A stretch of 64,000 bases of DNA from positions 62,001 to 126,000 of the forward strand of contig NZ_FWFQ01000005.1 in assembly GCF_900172235.1 (NCBI RefSeq). The letters are read 5' to 3'. The notes under the pieces are model-generated. The model searched no databases, was not told where the DNA came from, and worked only from the letters and a program-made list of their open reading frames with translations. Positions 1-10,357 of the stretch are shown in pieces. Each line of letters opens with the position of its first letter. Position 1 is the first letter of the stretch. The DNA is from Pseudoruegeria aquimaris. GTDB lineage: Bacteria; Pseudomonadota; Alphaproteobacteria; Rhodobacterales; Rhodobacteraceae. Made by a program: the position numbers and the translations under genes.

Positions 1-519
1 ATCCGGTTGCCGCCCGCCGATCAGCTCAAGATAGACCTCCGCGAGAATCTCGGAGTCGAGCAGGGCGCCGTGCAGCGTCCGCGAGGAGTTGTCGATCCCG
101 AAGCGCCGGCAAAGCGCATCGAGAGAGGCCGGCGAGCCGGGAAATTTCTTGCGCGCGATGAGAAGCGTATCGATTGCCTGATCCATCGGCAGAGGCGGGC
201 GGCCATCCCACTTCAGCTCCGCGTTCAGGAACTTCATGTCGAAACTTGCGTTGTGGATCACCAGCGGCGAATCCTGCACGAAATCCACGAAGGATTGCGC
301 GATGTCCTTGAACAGGGGCTTGTCGGCGAGAAACTCGTCTCCCAGCCCATGAACCTCGAACGCCTCCTGCGGCATCGAACGCTGCGGGTTGATGTAGACG
401 TGATACGTCTTGCCGGTGGCAACGTGGTTCCAAAGCTCGACGGCACCGATCTCGACGATCCTGTCGCCGCTTTCCGGATCGAAACCGGTGGTTTCGGTAT
501 CGAGGACGACTTCACGCAT
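1..519 (-). CDS. dnaQ: DNA polymerase III epsilon subunit, 3'-5' proofreading exonuclease (3' end outside window)
   Basis: This is the proofreading exonuclease of the replicative polymerase. It removes mispaired 3' nucleotides in the Pol III core. The reading frame opens at an ATG (519-517) and is still open after 173 codons at the window edge, so the C-terminus is missing. All three DEDDh exonuclease motifs are visible: Exo I DTETTG at residues 7-12, Exo II HNASFD at 89-94, and Exo III with H150 and D155. The start overlaps the end of coaE by 8 nt, which implies translational coupling in a coaE-dnaQ unit. The family call is firm. Only the clamp-binding and polymerase-binding tail cannot be judged. 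Confidence 0.95.
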   Translation of the reverse strand, partial: MREVVLDTETTGFDPESGDRIVEIGAVELWNHVATGKTYHVYINPQRSMPQEAFEVHGLGDEFLADKPLFKDIAQSFVDFVQDSPLVIHNASFDMKFLNAELKWDGRPPLPMDQAIDTLLIARKKFPGSPASLDALCRRFGIDNSSRTLHGALLDSEILAEVYLELIGGRQPD

Positions 520-1111
520 CTTCCGCTTCTCCTCTTGCCTGCGCCATGATCTCGCGCACCACCTTCCGTGCGCCTTCGAGCGTCTCCGTCGGGATGACGA
601 CATCCGCCCGCGCCCGTTTCTCCGCGTCCGGCAGCTGTTTTGCAAGGATCGTTTCGAATTGCGCGGCGGTCATTCCGGGCCGGGCCAGCACACGGGCGCG
701 TTGAAGCTCCGGCGGGGCGGAGACGACGGCGACGAGATCGAATTGATCGGCGCTCCCCGTCTCGAAGAGCAGCGGAATGTCCAGAACCAGAACATCGGCC
801 GGGCGCGCCGCGATGAAGGCGGCGCGATCGGCGGCGACGAGCGGGTGCACGATCGCCTCGATCTGCTTCAGAACGGATGGATCCTCGGCGATCAGTTCCT
901 TCAGGGCGCCGCGATCCACCCCAGCCTCGTTCACAGCGCCGGGAAATCTGCGTTGCATCGGCGCAACCGCCGCACCGCCTCGGGCATAGAGCCGGTGAAC
1001 GGCGGCATCCGCATCCCACACGGCCGCGCCCTCCTCGGCGAACATCTCGGCCGTCGTGGATTTGCCCATGCCAATGGAGCCCGTGAGCCCGATCAGGAAG
1101 GGCCGCGTCAT
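512..1111 (-). CDS. coaE: Dephospho-CoA kinase
   Basis: CoaE phosphorylates the 3'-hydroxyl of dephospho-CoA, the last step of coenzyme A synthesis in the cytoplasm. The 199-aa protein has the family's usual size and opens directly into its P-loop ([12 protein letters not shown], residues 8-19). The frame is open further upstream, but the ATG at 1111 is chosen because the conserved [11 protein letters not shown] opening starts there. That ATG also overlaps the aroE stop as ATGA. The gene lies second to last in the tightly coupled maf-aroE-coaE-dnaQ run, and its stop overlaps dnaQ by 8 nt. Confidence 0.95.
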   Translation of the reverse strand: MTRPFLIGLTGSIGMGKSTTAEMFAEEGAAVWDADAAVHRLYARGGAAVAPMQRRFPGAVNEAGVDRGALKELIAEDPSVLKQIEAIVHPLVAADRAAFIAARPADVLVLDIPLLFETGSADQFDLVAVVSAPPELQRARVLARPGMTAAQFETILAKQLPDAEKRARADVVIPTETLEGARKVVREIMAQARGEAEDA

Positions 1112-1944
1112 GCGGCGAGCACCGCCGCGCGCAGGGCGTCGTCCACGTCCGGGCGCTGGCCGAACCACCGCTCGAACCCCGGTGCCGCCTGGTGCAGCAG
1201 CATGCCAAGGCCGTCCACGGTGGTGCAGCCCGCCATTTCGGCGGCATCGAGCAGTGGCGTGCGCAGCGGCGTGTAGACGATGTCCGTCACCACGGTTTTC
1301 GATGTGAGGTTGTCGAGGGGCAGGCGCATCTCGGCCGCGCCGGTCATCCCGAGCGAGGTGGTGTTTGCAAGCAGGGCCGCATCGGGGAGCACATTGCTCA
1401 CTTGCACCCAGTCGATCACCTTCACCTTGGCGCCGAATTCATCCTTCAGCGCCTCCGCACGCGCCTTCGTGCGGTTGGCCAGGAAGATCTCGGGCACGCC
1501 CGCCTCGATCAGGGCGGACAGAACGGCGCGCGACGCCCCGCCGGCGCCAAGAACGATGGCCGGCCCATCGGGACCGCGCCAATTGGGCGCGCCCTGTTTC
1601 AGGTTTTCGATGAACCCGTAGCCATCGGTGTTGTCGGCCAGCAGCTTGCCGTCCTTGCGGAAAATCAGCGTGTTGGACGCGCCGATCAGGGCGGCCCTGT
1701 CCGTCACCACGTCGGCGAGCGCCAGCGCCCGCTCCTTGTGGGGAATGGTGACGTTCACCCCCACGAAGCCCATCTTGGGCAGAGTTTGCAGAACGGTTTC
1801 CAGATGCTCGCGGTTCACGTCCATCGGGATGTAGTGGCCATCGATCCCGTAGCGCCGCAGCCAGTGGCCATGAAGCGCCGGCGATCGGCTGTGCGCGATG
1901 GGGTGACCGATCACCCCGGCCAGTGGAATCGCGTCTTCACTCAT
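1108..1944 (-). CDS. aroE: Shikimate dehydrogenase (NADP+)
   Basis: AroE reduces 3-dehydroshikimate to shikimate in the chorismate pathway. At 278 aa it is of normal length. The shikimate-contacting serines are in the SRSPALH segment (S19, S21). The catalytic lysine is in the TIPHKE segment and the NADP-binding glycine motif [10 protein letters not shown] is mid-protein. The start overlaps the maf stop by ATGA and its own stop overlaps the coaE start by ATGA, so this is a coupled operon member. In Caulobacter the same four genes (maf, aroE, coaE, dnaQ) lie beside the origin. Confidence 0.95.
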   Translation of the reverse strand: MSEDAIPLAGVIGHPIAHSRSPALHGHWLRRYGIDGHYIPMDVNREHLETVLQTLPKMGFVGVNVTIPHKERALALADVVTDRAALIGASNTLIFRKDGKLLADNTDGYGFIENLKQGAPNWRGPDGPAIVLGAGGASRAVLSALIEAGVPEIFLANRTKARAEALKDEFGAKVKVIDWVQVSNVLPDAALLANTTSLGMTGAAEMRLPLDNLTSKTVVTDIVYTPLRTPLLDAAEMAGCTTVDGLGMLLHQAAPGFERWFGQRPDVDDALRAAVLAA

Positions 1945-2540
1945 TTCGGCAGTGTCCCCCGCAGTGTCAGGTAGTTCAGCAGCTCCAGCAGCGGCAGCCC
2001 CAGGACCGTGAAGTAATCTCCTTCGATCCGCGTGAACAGCCGCGCCCCCTCTTCTTCGAGCTTATATCCGCCGACGCTTTCGCGCACAGACTCCCAGTTC
2101 CGGGCAACATAGTCTTCGAGATATGTGTCCGAGAAGTCGCGCATGTGGAGCCGCACTTCGCCGACATGCCGCCAGACCGGCCTATCCCCTTCGTAGATCA
2201 CCGCCGCCGAGAGCAGTTTGTGCCGCTTGCCACGCAGGCTGCGCAGCTGTGCCTTGCAGTCGTCCGGGCTCGCCGGCTTGGACAGAAGCGTTCCGCCTGC
2301 ATCCAGCACCTGGTCGCAACCGATCACCAGTGCGCCCGGCGCTTTCTGGGCCACCTTGCGCGCCTTGTACTCGGCGAGCGTGTCGGCAACGTCGCGCGGC
2401 TTGGCGCCTTCGGCCAGTAGCGCCGCCTTGATCGCGGACTCGTCGATGCGGGCGGGGGCCACGCTGACGCTGAGGCCCGCGTTCTCCAGCAACTTCCGCC
2501 GTATCGAAGAGCCGGACGCGAGAACGATGGGTTCGGACAT
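1941..2540 (-). CDS. maf: Maf family nucleotide pyrophosphatase
   Basis: Maf proteins hydrolyse non-canonical or canonical nucleoside triphosphates to monophosphates (dTTP/UTP or m7GTP types). They were first linked to septum inhibition. The protein is 199 aa, starting [12 protein letters not shown], with the phosphate-binding SGSSIRRK segment near the N-terminus and a GCDQVLD motif carrying the catalytic acidic residue. The frame is open about 70 codons further upstream, but that part is low-complexity. The ATG at 2540 fits the family start. It is the first gene of the maf-aroE-coaE-dnaQ run and faces the putative origin, with a perfect DnaA box touching its start codon. The exact substrate class is not assigned. 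Confidence 0.92.
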   Translation of the reverse strand: MSEPIVLASGSSIRRKLLENAGLSVSVAPARIDESAIKAALLAEGAKPRDVADTLAEYKARKVAQKAPGALVIGCDQVLDAGGTLLSKPASPDDCKAQLRSLRGKRHKLLSAAVIYEGDRPVWRHVGEVRLHMRDFSDTYLEDYVARNWESVRESVGGYKLEEEGARLFTRIEGDYFTVLGLPLLELLNYLTLRGTLPK

Positions 2541-2548
2541 GTGGATAA
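2540..2548 (-). promoter_or_regulatory. Perfect DnaA box (TTATCCACA) at the maf start
   Basis: The plus strand reads TGTGGATAA, the exact complement of the consensus DnaA box. Its first base is the last base of the maf ATG. It is the strongest DnaA site I found in the window. It could serve both origin binding and DnaA-dependent control of maf transcription. Confidence 0.75.
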
Positions 2549-2964
2549 CTCCGCTGAAAACCGGCCGGAGAAAATTTGCACATTTTGGAACATTTTCCCG
2601 GTTCGCCGGGTCATCCCCCGGAGGCGCGATGTTTGTCAACGGGCTTGCGGGTTTTCTACAGGGTGGAAAAGGAAAACCCGCTTCTGTGGGGGAATCGTCA
2701 AGCGAAAACCTTTGAACAGGGTTTTCCACCAAGTTTTCCCAGCCGCGACCCGCCGACAAGCCTCTGTTTTTGTTTTACTTTCTGGACTATCCAAGAAAAT
2801 CCAGCGGCCTTCCCCAAAGTTTCCCACATGAGCCTTCCACGGGGGTTGAATCGAGGGATAAGATTTAATCCACCGATTCTTGTCTCCCTACAAAATCATC
2901 ATCCTTTTTTCTTATAATATTTATTAATAAGAGGGGCCGGAGGATCACCCGAAGGAACATCGCC
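2540..2964. other. Candidate chromosomal replication origin (oriC)
   Basis: This is the only gene-free stretch over 300 nt, and it separates a minus-strand run (maf to dnaQ) from a plus-strand run (hemJ to parB). Seen directly: a perfect DnaA box on the minus strand (2540-2548); weaker matches TTTTCCACC at 2662-2670 (minus) and 2722-2730 (plus), TTTCCCACA at 2820-2828 and TAATCCACC at 2866-2874; GANTC sites at 2692, 2848 and 2875; and an AT-rich block at 2891-2930 with about 6 G/C in 40 nt. Known: in Caulobacter the origin lies next to this same gene neighbourhood. Inferred: these elements together make an origin with a duplex-unwinding element on the hemJ side. The AT block also contains a perfect TATAAT (2913-2918) that may be the hemJ -10 box. 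Confidence 0.65.
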
Positions 2965-3417
2965 ATGACAAGCTTGCTTGCGGACTTCTATCCCTGGACG
3001 AAAGTGCTCCACGTGATCTCCGTGATCGCGTGGATGGCCGGCCTGTTCTATCTTCCGAGGCTTTTCGTCTATCACGCCGAGCGCATCGAAACCGGCAGCG
3101 AAACGGACGAGCTGTTCCAGACGATGGAAGTGCGCCTCCTGCGTGCGATCATGAACCCGGCCATGATCGCGACCTGGATCTTCGGGCTCATGCTTGCCTT
3201 CACGCCGGGCATCGTGGATTGGACCGCCGTCTGGCCCTACACGAAGGCCGCAGCCATTCTGGCCATGACATGGTTTCATCACTGGCTCGGGAAGCGCCGG
3301 AAGGAATTCGTGCGGGGCGAGAACACGCGCAGCGGGCGCACCTACCGCATGATGAACGAGCTTCCGACCTTGTTGCTCATCGTCATTGTCGTTTCGGTGA
3401 TCGCCCGCCCGTTCTAA
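2965..3417 (+). CDS. hemJ: Protoporphyrinogen IX oxidase HemJ
   Basis: HemJ oxidises protoporphyrinogen IX to protoporphyrin IX in the inner membrane, the step before ferrochelatase, in bacteria that lack HemG and HemY. The 150-aa protein has four likely membrane segments (about residues 12-32, 63-83, 92-108 and 131-148). It has the conserved histidine near the N-terminus (H16) and the lysine in the third helix (K94) typical of the UPF0093 family. A GAAGGA ribosome-binding site lies just ahead of the ATG. The gene begins the plus-strand run next to the origin candidate. hemH is in this window at about 38 kb. hemE, often adjacent in related genomes, is absent here. Confidence 0.9.
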   Translation: MTSLLADFYPWTKVLHVISVIAWMAGLFYLPRLFVYHAERIETGSETDELFQTMEVRLLRAIMNPAMIATWIFGLMLAFTPGIVDWTAVWPYTKAAAILAMTWFHHWLGKRRKEFVRGENTRSGRTYRMMNELPTLLLIVIVVSVIARPF

Positions 3418-3424
3418 GCCAATG

Positions 3425-3453
3425 TTGACTCCTCTTGGCGCGGCCCCTAAGTA
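3425..3453 (+). promoter_or_regulatory. Possible sigma-70 promoter of rho
   Basis: TTGACT (3425-3430), a 17-nt spacer and TAAGTA (3448-3453) lie directly after the hemJ stop and about 90 nt before the rho ATG. The -35 box is good and the -10 box is weak. This would give rho a leader of roughly 80 nt. Confidence 0.4.
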
Positions 3454-3542
3454 GGATCCGACGCTTGGCCGTCCGGCCTATGCACTTTCCGATTCCAATC
3501 CAGAAACCGCGCGCCATATTCCTGGCCGGTGCAGGACTTCCC

Positions 3543-4814
<1,272 letters not shown>

Positions 4815-4839
4815 TGATCACGTAAGTGGTTGATATGTA

Positions 4840-6129
4840 ATGGAAACTATATATGCCCTGGCTTCGGCCCGGGGGAAGGCTGGCGTCAGCGTCATCCGGA
4901 TCTCGGGCGAGAAAGCCTTCGAAGCTTCGGCCAGCCTTGCTGGTTCCCTGCCACCCGCGCGTCGCGCGGGTTTGCGCGTTTTGAGGGGCTCCGATGGCGC
5001 GCCGTTGGACGAGGCGCTGGTGCTGTGTTTCGAAGAAGGGCACAGCTTCACCGGTGAACCTGTGGTCGAGTTTCAGTTGCACGGAAGCCTGGCCGTCGTT
5101 TCCAGCGTTCTGGACGAGCTTTCGCGGTGCGAGGGCGTGCGCCTTGCTGAGCCCGGAGAGTTCACCCGCCGCGCGCTTGAGAACGAGCGGCTCGATCTCG
5201 CGCAGGTCGAGGGGCTCAGCGACCTGATCGAAGCGGAAACCGAGGCCCAGAGGCGCCAGGCTTTTCGCGTCCTGTCCGGCGCACTTGGAGAGAAGGCCGA
5301 GGGTTGGCGGCGGAAGCTGATCCGCGCGGCGGCGCTCCTTGAGGCCACAATCGATTTCGCCGATGAGGAAGTGCCCGTGGACGTTAGCCCGGAAGTGCTC
5401 GATCTGCTCGACGGCACTTTGGCGGAACTGCACGGCGAGGCCGAGGGATCCGTCATATCGGAGCGGATTCGGGAAGGCTTCGAGGTGGCCATCGTCGGTG
5501 CCCCGAATGCGGGCAAATCCACCTTGCTCAATGCGCTTGCGGGCCGGGAGGCGGCGATCACCTCCGAGGTGGCCGGCACGACGCGGGATGTTATCGAAGT
5601 CCGGATGGATCTGGGCGGGCTGCCTGTCACCGTTCTGGACACGGCCGGCATTCGCGACACCGAGGATTTCGTGGAAGGGCTGGGCATCGAGCGCGCGCGC
5701 AGCCGCGCCGAGGCCGCGGATCTCCGCGTCTTTCTTCTGTCCTATCCGGGCGAAGATCTTGGAATTCCAGCGCAACCCGGCGACATTTCCGTTCTTGGCA
5801 AGGCGGATGCGCATGATTGGGAGGGGCCGGCGGTCTCTGGTAAAACGGGGGAGGGGGTCGGTGATCTGGTCCGCCAACTGGCGGCAACGCTGGAGGCGCG
5901 GGCCGCCGGGGCGGGGACGGCGATCCGTGCAAGGCACCGGCAGGCGATCCAGCAGGGAATCCGGGCTTTAGAATCAGCGCGGATTGAAGTATTGAACGGG
6001 CCTGATCGCGCCGAGCTTGCCGCGGAAGAGCTGCGCACGGCGGTGCGGGCTTTGGACTCCCTGGTGGGGCGCGTCGATGTAGAGCAGATCCTCGACGAGA
6101 TCTTTGCCAGTTTCTGTCTTGGTAAGTAA
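4840..6129 (+). CDS. mnmE: tRNA uridine-5-carboxymethylaminomethyl(34) synthesis GTPase MnmE
   Basis: MnmE works with MnmG to build the cmnm5/nm5 group on wobble U34 of certain tRNAs, using GTP hydrolysis and a folate one-carbon donor. The 429-aa protein has an N-terminal folate-binding domain (about 1-115). A helical domain is interrupted by a G domain whose G1 loop GAPNAGKST is at about 219-227, with G3 DTAG following. It ends in FCLGK, the C-terminal CxGK motif that carries the essential cysteine. METIYALAS is the canonical opening. The partner mnmG follows within 15 nt, matching their function as a complex. Confidence 0.97.
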   Translation: METIYALASARGKAGVSVIRISGEKAFEASASLAGSLPPARRAGLRVLRGSDGAPLDEALVLCFEEGHSFTGEPVVEFQLHGSLAVVSSVLDELSRCEGVRLAEPGEFTRRALENERLDLAQVEGLSDLIEAETEAQRRQAFRVLSGALGEKAEGWRRKLIRAAALLEATIDFADEEVPVDVSPEVLDLLDGTLAELHGEAEGSVISERIREGFEVAIVGAPNAGKSTLLNALAGREAAITSEVAGTTRDVIEVRMDLGGLPVTVLDTAGIRDTEDFVEGLGIERARSRAEAADLRVFLLSYPGEDLGIPAQPGDISVLGKADAHDWEGPAVSGKTGEGVGDLVRQLAATLEARAAGAGTAIRARHRQAIQQGIRALESARIEVLNGPDRAELAAEELRTAVRALDSLVGRVDVEQILDEIFASFCLGK

Positions 6130-6133
6130 GGAG

Positions 6134-6149
6134 TGTTTCACGTGAAACA
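6134..6149. promoter_or_regulatory. parS site 1 (perfect 16-bp palindrome) centred on the mnmG start codon
   Basis: TGTTTCACGTGAAACA is a perfect match to the canonical ParB-binding parS palindrome. It lies 2.5 kb upstream of parA and 3.2 kb from the origin candidate. Its left half fills the space between an AAGGAG ribosome-binding site (6128-6133) and GTG at 6142. Its right half encodes the first residues of MnmG. Confidence 0.93.
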
Positions 6150-8010
6150 TTCGACCTTTGATGTGATCGTAGTGGGCGGTGGCCACGCCGGCGCCGATGC
6201 AGCCCATGCGGCTGCACGAACCGGCGCACGCACCGCTCTGGTAACGCTGCGGGCAGACACGATTGGCGTGATGAGCTGCAACCCTGCTATCGGGGGGCTT
6301 GGCAAAGGGCATCTCGTACGGGAAGTTGATGCGTTGGATGGCGTCATGGGCCGCGTCGCAGACAGGGCCGGCATCCAGTTTCGCCTGCTCAACCGGCGTA
6401 AGGGGCCAGCCGTTCAGGGCCCGAGGGCGCAGGCGGATCGGAAGATCTATCGCCTTTCCATGCAGGCCGAGCTTGCCGCTCAGCAGAACCTCGACATCAT
6501 CGAAGGTGAAGTTGCCGATCTCCTGATGGAAGGGGAGGCCGTGACCGGCGTGCTCTTGGCTGACGGGAGCGCATTGGCGGCGAAATCCGTCGTACTTACG
6601 ACGGGTACTTTCCTGCGCGGTGTCATCCATATTGGTGACGTCTCCCGCCCAGGTGGTCGGATGGGGGATAAACCCTCCGTGCGCCTTGCGGAGCGCATGG
6701 ATGGTTTCGGCCTCCCGCTTGGGCGCCTGAAAACTGGTACGCCGCCCCGTCTCGACGGGCGGACGATCCGCTGGGATCTTCTCGAATCCCAGCCCGGAGA
6801 TGATGAACCGACGCTGTTTTCCTTTCTGTCCAAATCCGTTAGCGCACCGCAGATTTCCTGCGGGATCACGCATACCAACGAGAAAACCCACGAAATCATC
6901 CGCGCCAACCTGGAGCGTTCGGCGATGTATGGCGGGCATATCGAGGGCGTTGGCCCGCGGTATTGCCCTTCGATCGAAGACAAGATCGTGCGCTTCTCCG
7001 AGAAATCCTCGCACCAGATCTTTTTGGAGCCCGAGGGCGTGGACGATCACACCGTCTATCCGAACGGTATTTCGACCTCGCTCCCCGAGGATGTGCAGGA
7101 AGACTACGTGCATTCGATCTTCGGGCTTGAGAACGCAAAGATTCTGCAACCGGGCTACGCCATCGAATATGACTACGTCGATCCTCGTGCGCTGAAACCG
7201 ACGCTGGAACTGAAAGATGTGCCCGGGCTTTTCCTGGCTGGGCAGATCAATGGAACCACCGGGTATGAAGAGGCGGCAGCGCAGGGGCTAGTGGCGGGTT
7301 TGAACGCAGCACGCCGCGCACGCGAAGAAGAGGGCGTGACCTTCTCGCGCATGGAGTCCTACATCGGCGTGATGATTGACGATCTGGTAACCCGTGGCGT
7401 GACGGAACCCTACAGGATGTTTACCTCCCGTGCGGAATTCCGGCTCTCTCTGCGGGCGGACAATGCCGACCAACGCCTGACACCGCTCGGCGAGCGCCTC
7501 GGCCTCATCGGTGAAGAGCGCAAAGCGGCCTTTGCGGAAAAGATGGAGCGGCTGGAGCGCGCCAAGGCTACGCTCGGTTCCTACTCCGTCACGCCCCGTG
7601 CGCTCGCCCAACATGGTGTGAAGGTCAATCCGGACGGCCCGCGTCGCACGGCCTATGAAGCACTTTCACTTCCCGAAATGAGCTTTGATGTTCTGGATGC
7701 GCTCTCTTCGGATTTTGCCGACATCGACGGCGAGACGAGGGCACAAATTGCGCGTGATGCCCTATACGCCAACTACATATCGCGCCAACAGAAGGATGTG
7801 GATGCGCTTGCGCGGGACGAAGCCCAAGTGATCCCGGCGGATTTCTCCTACGAAAACATGCAGGGGCTTTCCAACGAGTTGAAGATGAAGCTTGAAAAAG
7901 TACGCCCGCAGACGCTCGGCCAGGCCGGGCGTGTCGATGGGATGACCCCGGCCGCGCTGACGCTGATCCTCGCCAAAATTCGCCAACATCAAAAACAGAA
8001 ATCCGCATGA
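6142..8010 (+). CDS. mnmG: tRNA uridine-5-carboxymethylaminomethyl(34) synthesis enzyme MnmG
   Basis: MnmG (GidA) is the FAD/NADH-dependent partner of MnmE in wobble-uridine modification. The 622-aa protein begins MKHSTFDV and enters a Rossmann dinucleotide motif (VVGGGHAG). FAD-binding, insertion and C-terminal MnmE-binding helical regions follow at normal family length. Two GTG starts are possible, at 6133 and 6142. The AAGGAG ribosome-binding site at 6128-6133 runs into the first but sits 8 nt before the second, so 6142 is preferred. That GTG is the centre of a parS palindrome, so ParB bound there could affect expression. The stop overlaps rsmG as ATGA. Confidence 0.97.
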   Translation: MKHSTFDVIVVGGGHAGADAAHAAARTGARTALVTLRADTIGVMSCNPAIGGLGKGHLVREVDALDGVMGRVADRAGIQFRLLNRRKGPAVQGPRAQADRKIYRLSMQAELAAQQNLDIIEGEVADLLMEGEAVTGVLLADGSALAAKSVVLTTGTFLRGVIHIGDVSRPGGRMGDKPSVRLAERMDGFGLPLGRLKTGTPPRLDGRTIRWDLLESQPGDDEPTLFSFLSKSVSAPQISCGITHTNEKTHEIIRANLERSAMYGGHIEGVGPRYCPSIEDKIVRFSEKSSHQIFLEPEGVDDHTVYPNGISTSLPEDVQEDYVHSIFGLENAKILQPGYAIEYDYVDPRALKPTLELKDVPGLFLAGQINGTTGYEEAAAQGLVAGLNAARRAREEEGVTFSRMESYIGVMIDDLVTRGVTEPYRMFTSRAEFRLSLRADNADQRLTPLGERLGLIGEERKAAFAEKMERLERAKATLGSYSVTPRALAQHGVKVNPDGPRRTAYEALSLPEMSFDVLDALSSDFADIDGETRAQIARDALYANYISRQQKDVDALARDEAQVIPADFSYENMQGLSNELKMKLEKVRPQTLGQAGRVDGMTPAALTLILAKIRQHQKQKSA

Positions 8011-8624
8011 CATCCAAACCTGACGCCCTTGCCGATGTTTCACGTGAAACAATGGAGCGTCTGGAAATCTACGCCGCGCTCCTGAAAAAATGGAACCCGG
8101 CCATAAATCTCGTCGCAAAATCCACGCTCGGCGACCTGTGGCAACGCCACATCGTGGACTCCGTGCAGGTGTTCTCGCGGGCACCCGAAACCGTCGATCA
8201 CTGGGTGGACATCGGCTCCGGCGGCGGATTTCCCGGGATGGTCTGCGCGATTCTTGCCGCGGAAAAGCGGGGAGGGTGCAGATTTACCCTGATCGAAAGC
8301 GATCAACGCAAGGCGGCCTTCCTGCGGACCGTGGCGCGGGACACCGGCGCAAAGGTGGATGTCCTAGCGAAAAGAATCGAATCCGTGCCTCCTCAGAATG
8401 CGGATGTGCTCAGCGCGCGTGCGCTGGCGTCGCTCGACAAGCTGTTCGAATTCGCTGAGTGTCACCTGAAACCCACGGGGCGTGCGCTTTTCCCGAAAGG
8501 GGAGAGTTATCAACAAGAAATCGAGGAGGCACGGGCGCGATGGCACTTCTCGGCGGATGTGATCCCGAGTATCACTGATGGAAAAGCAGTTGTTCTTTCC
8601 ATCGGAGGACTCGAGCGTGTCTGA
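8007..8624 (+). CDS. rsmG: 16S rRNA (guanine(527)-N7)-methyltransferase RsmG
   Basis: RsmG (GidB) methylates N7 of G527 in 16S rRNA using S-adenosylmethionine; its loss gives low-level streptomycin resistance in several bacteria. The protein is 205 aa. A helical start with the KKWNPAINL segment is followed by the SAM-binding [10 protein letters not shown] motif at about residue 69. The ATG overlaps the mnmG stop (ATGA), which suggests coupling. Codons 11-15 are written by a second perfect parS site. The last 8 nt overlap the preferred parA start. Confidence 0.95.
   Translation: MTSKPDALADVSRETMERLEIYAALLKKWNPAINLVAKSTLGDLWQRHIVDSVQVFSRAPETVDHWVDIGSGGGFPGMVCAILAAEKRGGCRFTLIESDQRKAAFLRTVARDTGAKVDVLAKRIESVPPQNADVLSARALASLDKLFEFAECHLKPTGRALFPKGESYQQEIEEARARWHFSADVIPSITDGKAVVLSIGGLERV
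8036..8051. promoter_or_regulatory. parS site 2 (perfect 16-bp palindrome) inside rsmG
   Basis: A second exact copy of TGTTTCACGTGAAACA lies 1,902 bp from the first and about 0.6 kb upstream of parA. Here it is read in a different frame, encoding DVSRET rather than FHVKH. The DNA word, not the peptide, is therefore what is conserved. Confidence 0.93.
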
Positions 8625-9426
8625 TCCAACCCGGCCCCCGGGGCCCAAGATCATTGCCGTCACCAACCAGAAGGGCGGCGTTGGAAAAACGACGACGACG
8701 ATCAATCTGGCCGCGGCGCTCGCCGAAAGGGGCAAGCGCGTTCTGATCGTGGACATCGATCCGCAGGGCAATGCTTCGACAGGCCTCGGCATCGCGGCGA
8801 GCCAGCGGAAATTCACGACCTATGACTTGATCGTGGGCGAGGCCGAGCTTCGGGATGTGATCGCCGATACCGCGGTGCGCAATCTCGGCATCATTCCAGC
8901 GACCACGGATCTGAGCTCCGCGGATATCGAGCTGTTTTCAAACGAAAAAAGGGTGTTTCTCCTGCGTGATGCGCTGCGACAGCCGGCGATCGACGCTTTC
9001 GCGCTGGATTACATCCTGATCGATTGCCCGCCGTCTTTGAACCTGTTGACGGTGAACGCGATGGTGGCGGCGCATTCGGTGCTGGTGCCGTTGCAGAGCG
9101 AATTCTTCGCGCTGGAAGGCCTGTCGCAACTGATGCTCACCATTCGAGAGGTGCGGCAGACAGCCAATCCGGATCTGCGCATCGAAGGCGTGGTGATGAC
9201 GATGTATGACGGGCGGAACAATCTCTCCCGCCAGGTCGAACTGGATGCACGCGAAAACCTCGGGGATCTCGTGTTCAAGACGGTGATCCCGCGCAACGTC
9301 CGGGTGAGCGAAGCGCCGTCTTTCGCGCTTCCGGTGCTCGAATACGATCCGAATTCCAAGGGCAGCGAAGCCTACCGCAGCATGGCGGCAGAGCTCGACC
9401 GCCGCTCTCACTCCGTACAAGCCTGA
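8617..9426 (+). CDS. parA: Chromosome partitioning ATPase ParA (Soj)
   Basis: ParA is the Walker-type ATPase that moves ParB-parS complexes by forming a nucleoid-bound gradient. The deviant Walker A motif KGGVGKTT has signature lysine K19 and catalytic K24, followed by a DIDPQGNAS switch motif. The start is taken as GTG 8617 because a GGAGGA ribosome-binding site (8604-8609) lies 7 nt upstream. An in-frame ATG at 8578 would add 13 residues and overlap rsmG by 47 nt without such a site. The protein is then 269 aa, typical of chromosomal ParA. parB follows 16 nt downstream and two parS sites lie upstream, so the ParABS system is complete. Confidence 0.96.
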   Translation: MSDPTRPPGPKIIAVTNQKGGVGKTTTTINLAAALAERGKRVLIVDIDPQGNASTGLGIAASQRKFTTYDLIVGEAELRDVIADTAVRNLGIIPATTDLSSADIELFSNEKRVFLLRDALRQPAIDAFALDYILIDCPPSLNLLTVNAMVAAHSVLVPLQSEFFALEGLSQLMLTIREVRQTANPDLRIEGVVMTMYDGRNNLSRQVELDARENLGDLVFKTVIPRNVRVSEAPSFALPVLEYDPNSKGSEAYRSMAAELDRRSHSVQA

Positions 9427-9442
9427 ATAGGGGAGGCTGACG

Positions 9443-10357
9443 ATGGCCGAAAAGAAACCGGAACGCCGTGGGCTGGGCCGCGGGCTGTCTGCCTTGATGG
9501 CGGATGTGAACCTCAACGAGACGCCGACCGCGGACACGCCGAAGCCGAAGCCCGATTCCAGGCTGCCCGTGGAAAAGATCCGCCCGAATCCGGATCAGCC
9601 GCGGCGGGCTTTTTCGCCCGAGGCGCTGGCGGAACTCTCTGAATCCATTCGAGAAAAAGGTGTCATCCAACCGCTGATCGTGCGGCCGGATCCGCGGGAA
9701 GCGGGGATGTATGAAATCGTTGCCGGTGAGCGTAGGTGGCGCGCCTCCCAGATGGCGCAGCTTCACGAAGTTCCGGTGCTCATCCGGGATCTGGACGATA
9801 CCGAAGTCCTGGAAATCGCGATCATCGAGAACATCCAGCGGGCCGATCTCAACCCGGTGGAGGAGGCTGCGGGCTACCGTCAGTTGATGGACCGGTTCGG
9901 CCATACGCAGGAAAAACTGGCGGAAGCGCTTTCCAAAAGCCGCTCCCACATTGCCAACCTCCTGCGCCTGTTGACGCTGCCGGACGACGTGCAGGATCTG
10001 CTGCGGGAGGGTAAATTGACCTCCGGGCATGCGCGCGCGCTGATCACGACCAAGGATCCGTCCGCCCTCGCGAAGATCGTTGTCGCCAAGGGGCTCTCGG
10101 TGCGGGAAACCGAGCGGCTTGCCAAACAGGAAGGTGCCGGCGCGAAACCGATGCGGCCGAAGGGGCCGAAAGTTCAGAAGGACGCTGACACGATTGCGCT
10201 TGAGGGCGATCTTTCGGCCACTCTGCGAATGCGCGTTTCGGTGGATCACGATGCCGGCAAAGAGAGCGGGAAAGTGTCGATCACCTACAAATCGCTCGAG
10301 CAGCTCGACGAGTTGTGCCGGATTCTTTCGGTCAGCTCTCCGGACGCGTCCAAATAA
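9443..10357 (+). CDS. parB: Chromosome partitioning CTPase ParB (Spo0J)
   Basis: ParB loads at parS, closes into a CTP-bound sliding clamp and spreads over the origin region to guide segregation. The 304-aa protein has a basic N-terminal ParA-stimulating tail (RRGLGRGLSAL). Its CTP-binding ParB/Srx domain carries GERRWRAS at residues 95-102 and ENIQR. A helix-turn-helix with TQEKLAEALSKSRSHI at about 154-169 and a C-terminal dimer domain follow. A GGAGG-type ribosome-binding site precedes the ATG. Its 3' end overlaps the convergent DUF454 gene by 26 nt, so no terminator separates them. Confidence 0.97.
   Translation: MAEKKPERRGLGRGLSALMADVNLNETPTADTPKPKPDSRLPVEKIRPNPDQPRRAFSPEALAELSESIREKGVIQPLIVRPDPREAGMYEIVAGERRWRASQMAQLHEVPVLIRDLDDTEVLEIAIIENIQRADLNPVEEAAGYRQLMDRFGHTQEKLAEALSKSRSHIANLLRLLTLPDDVQDLLREGKLTSGHARALITTKDPSALAKIVVAKGLSVRETERLAKQEGAGAKPMRPKGPKVQKDADTIALEGDLSATLRMRVSVDHDAGKESGKVSITYKSLEQLDELCRILSVSSPDASK

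Noticed and set aside
8507-8515. DnaA-box-like TTATCAACA in rsmG
   Set aside because: One mismatch to the consensus, isolated inside coding sequence, with no other boxes around it; expected by chance in 64 kb.
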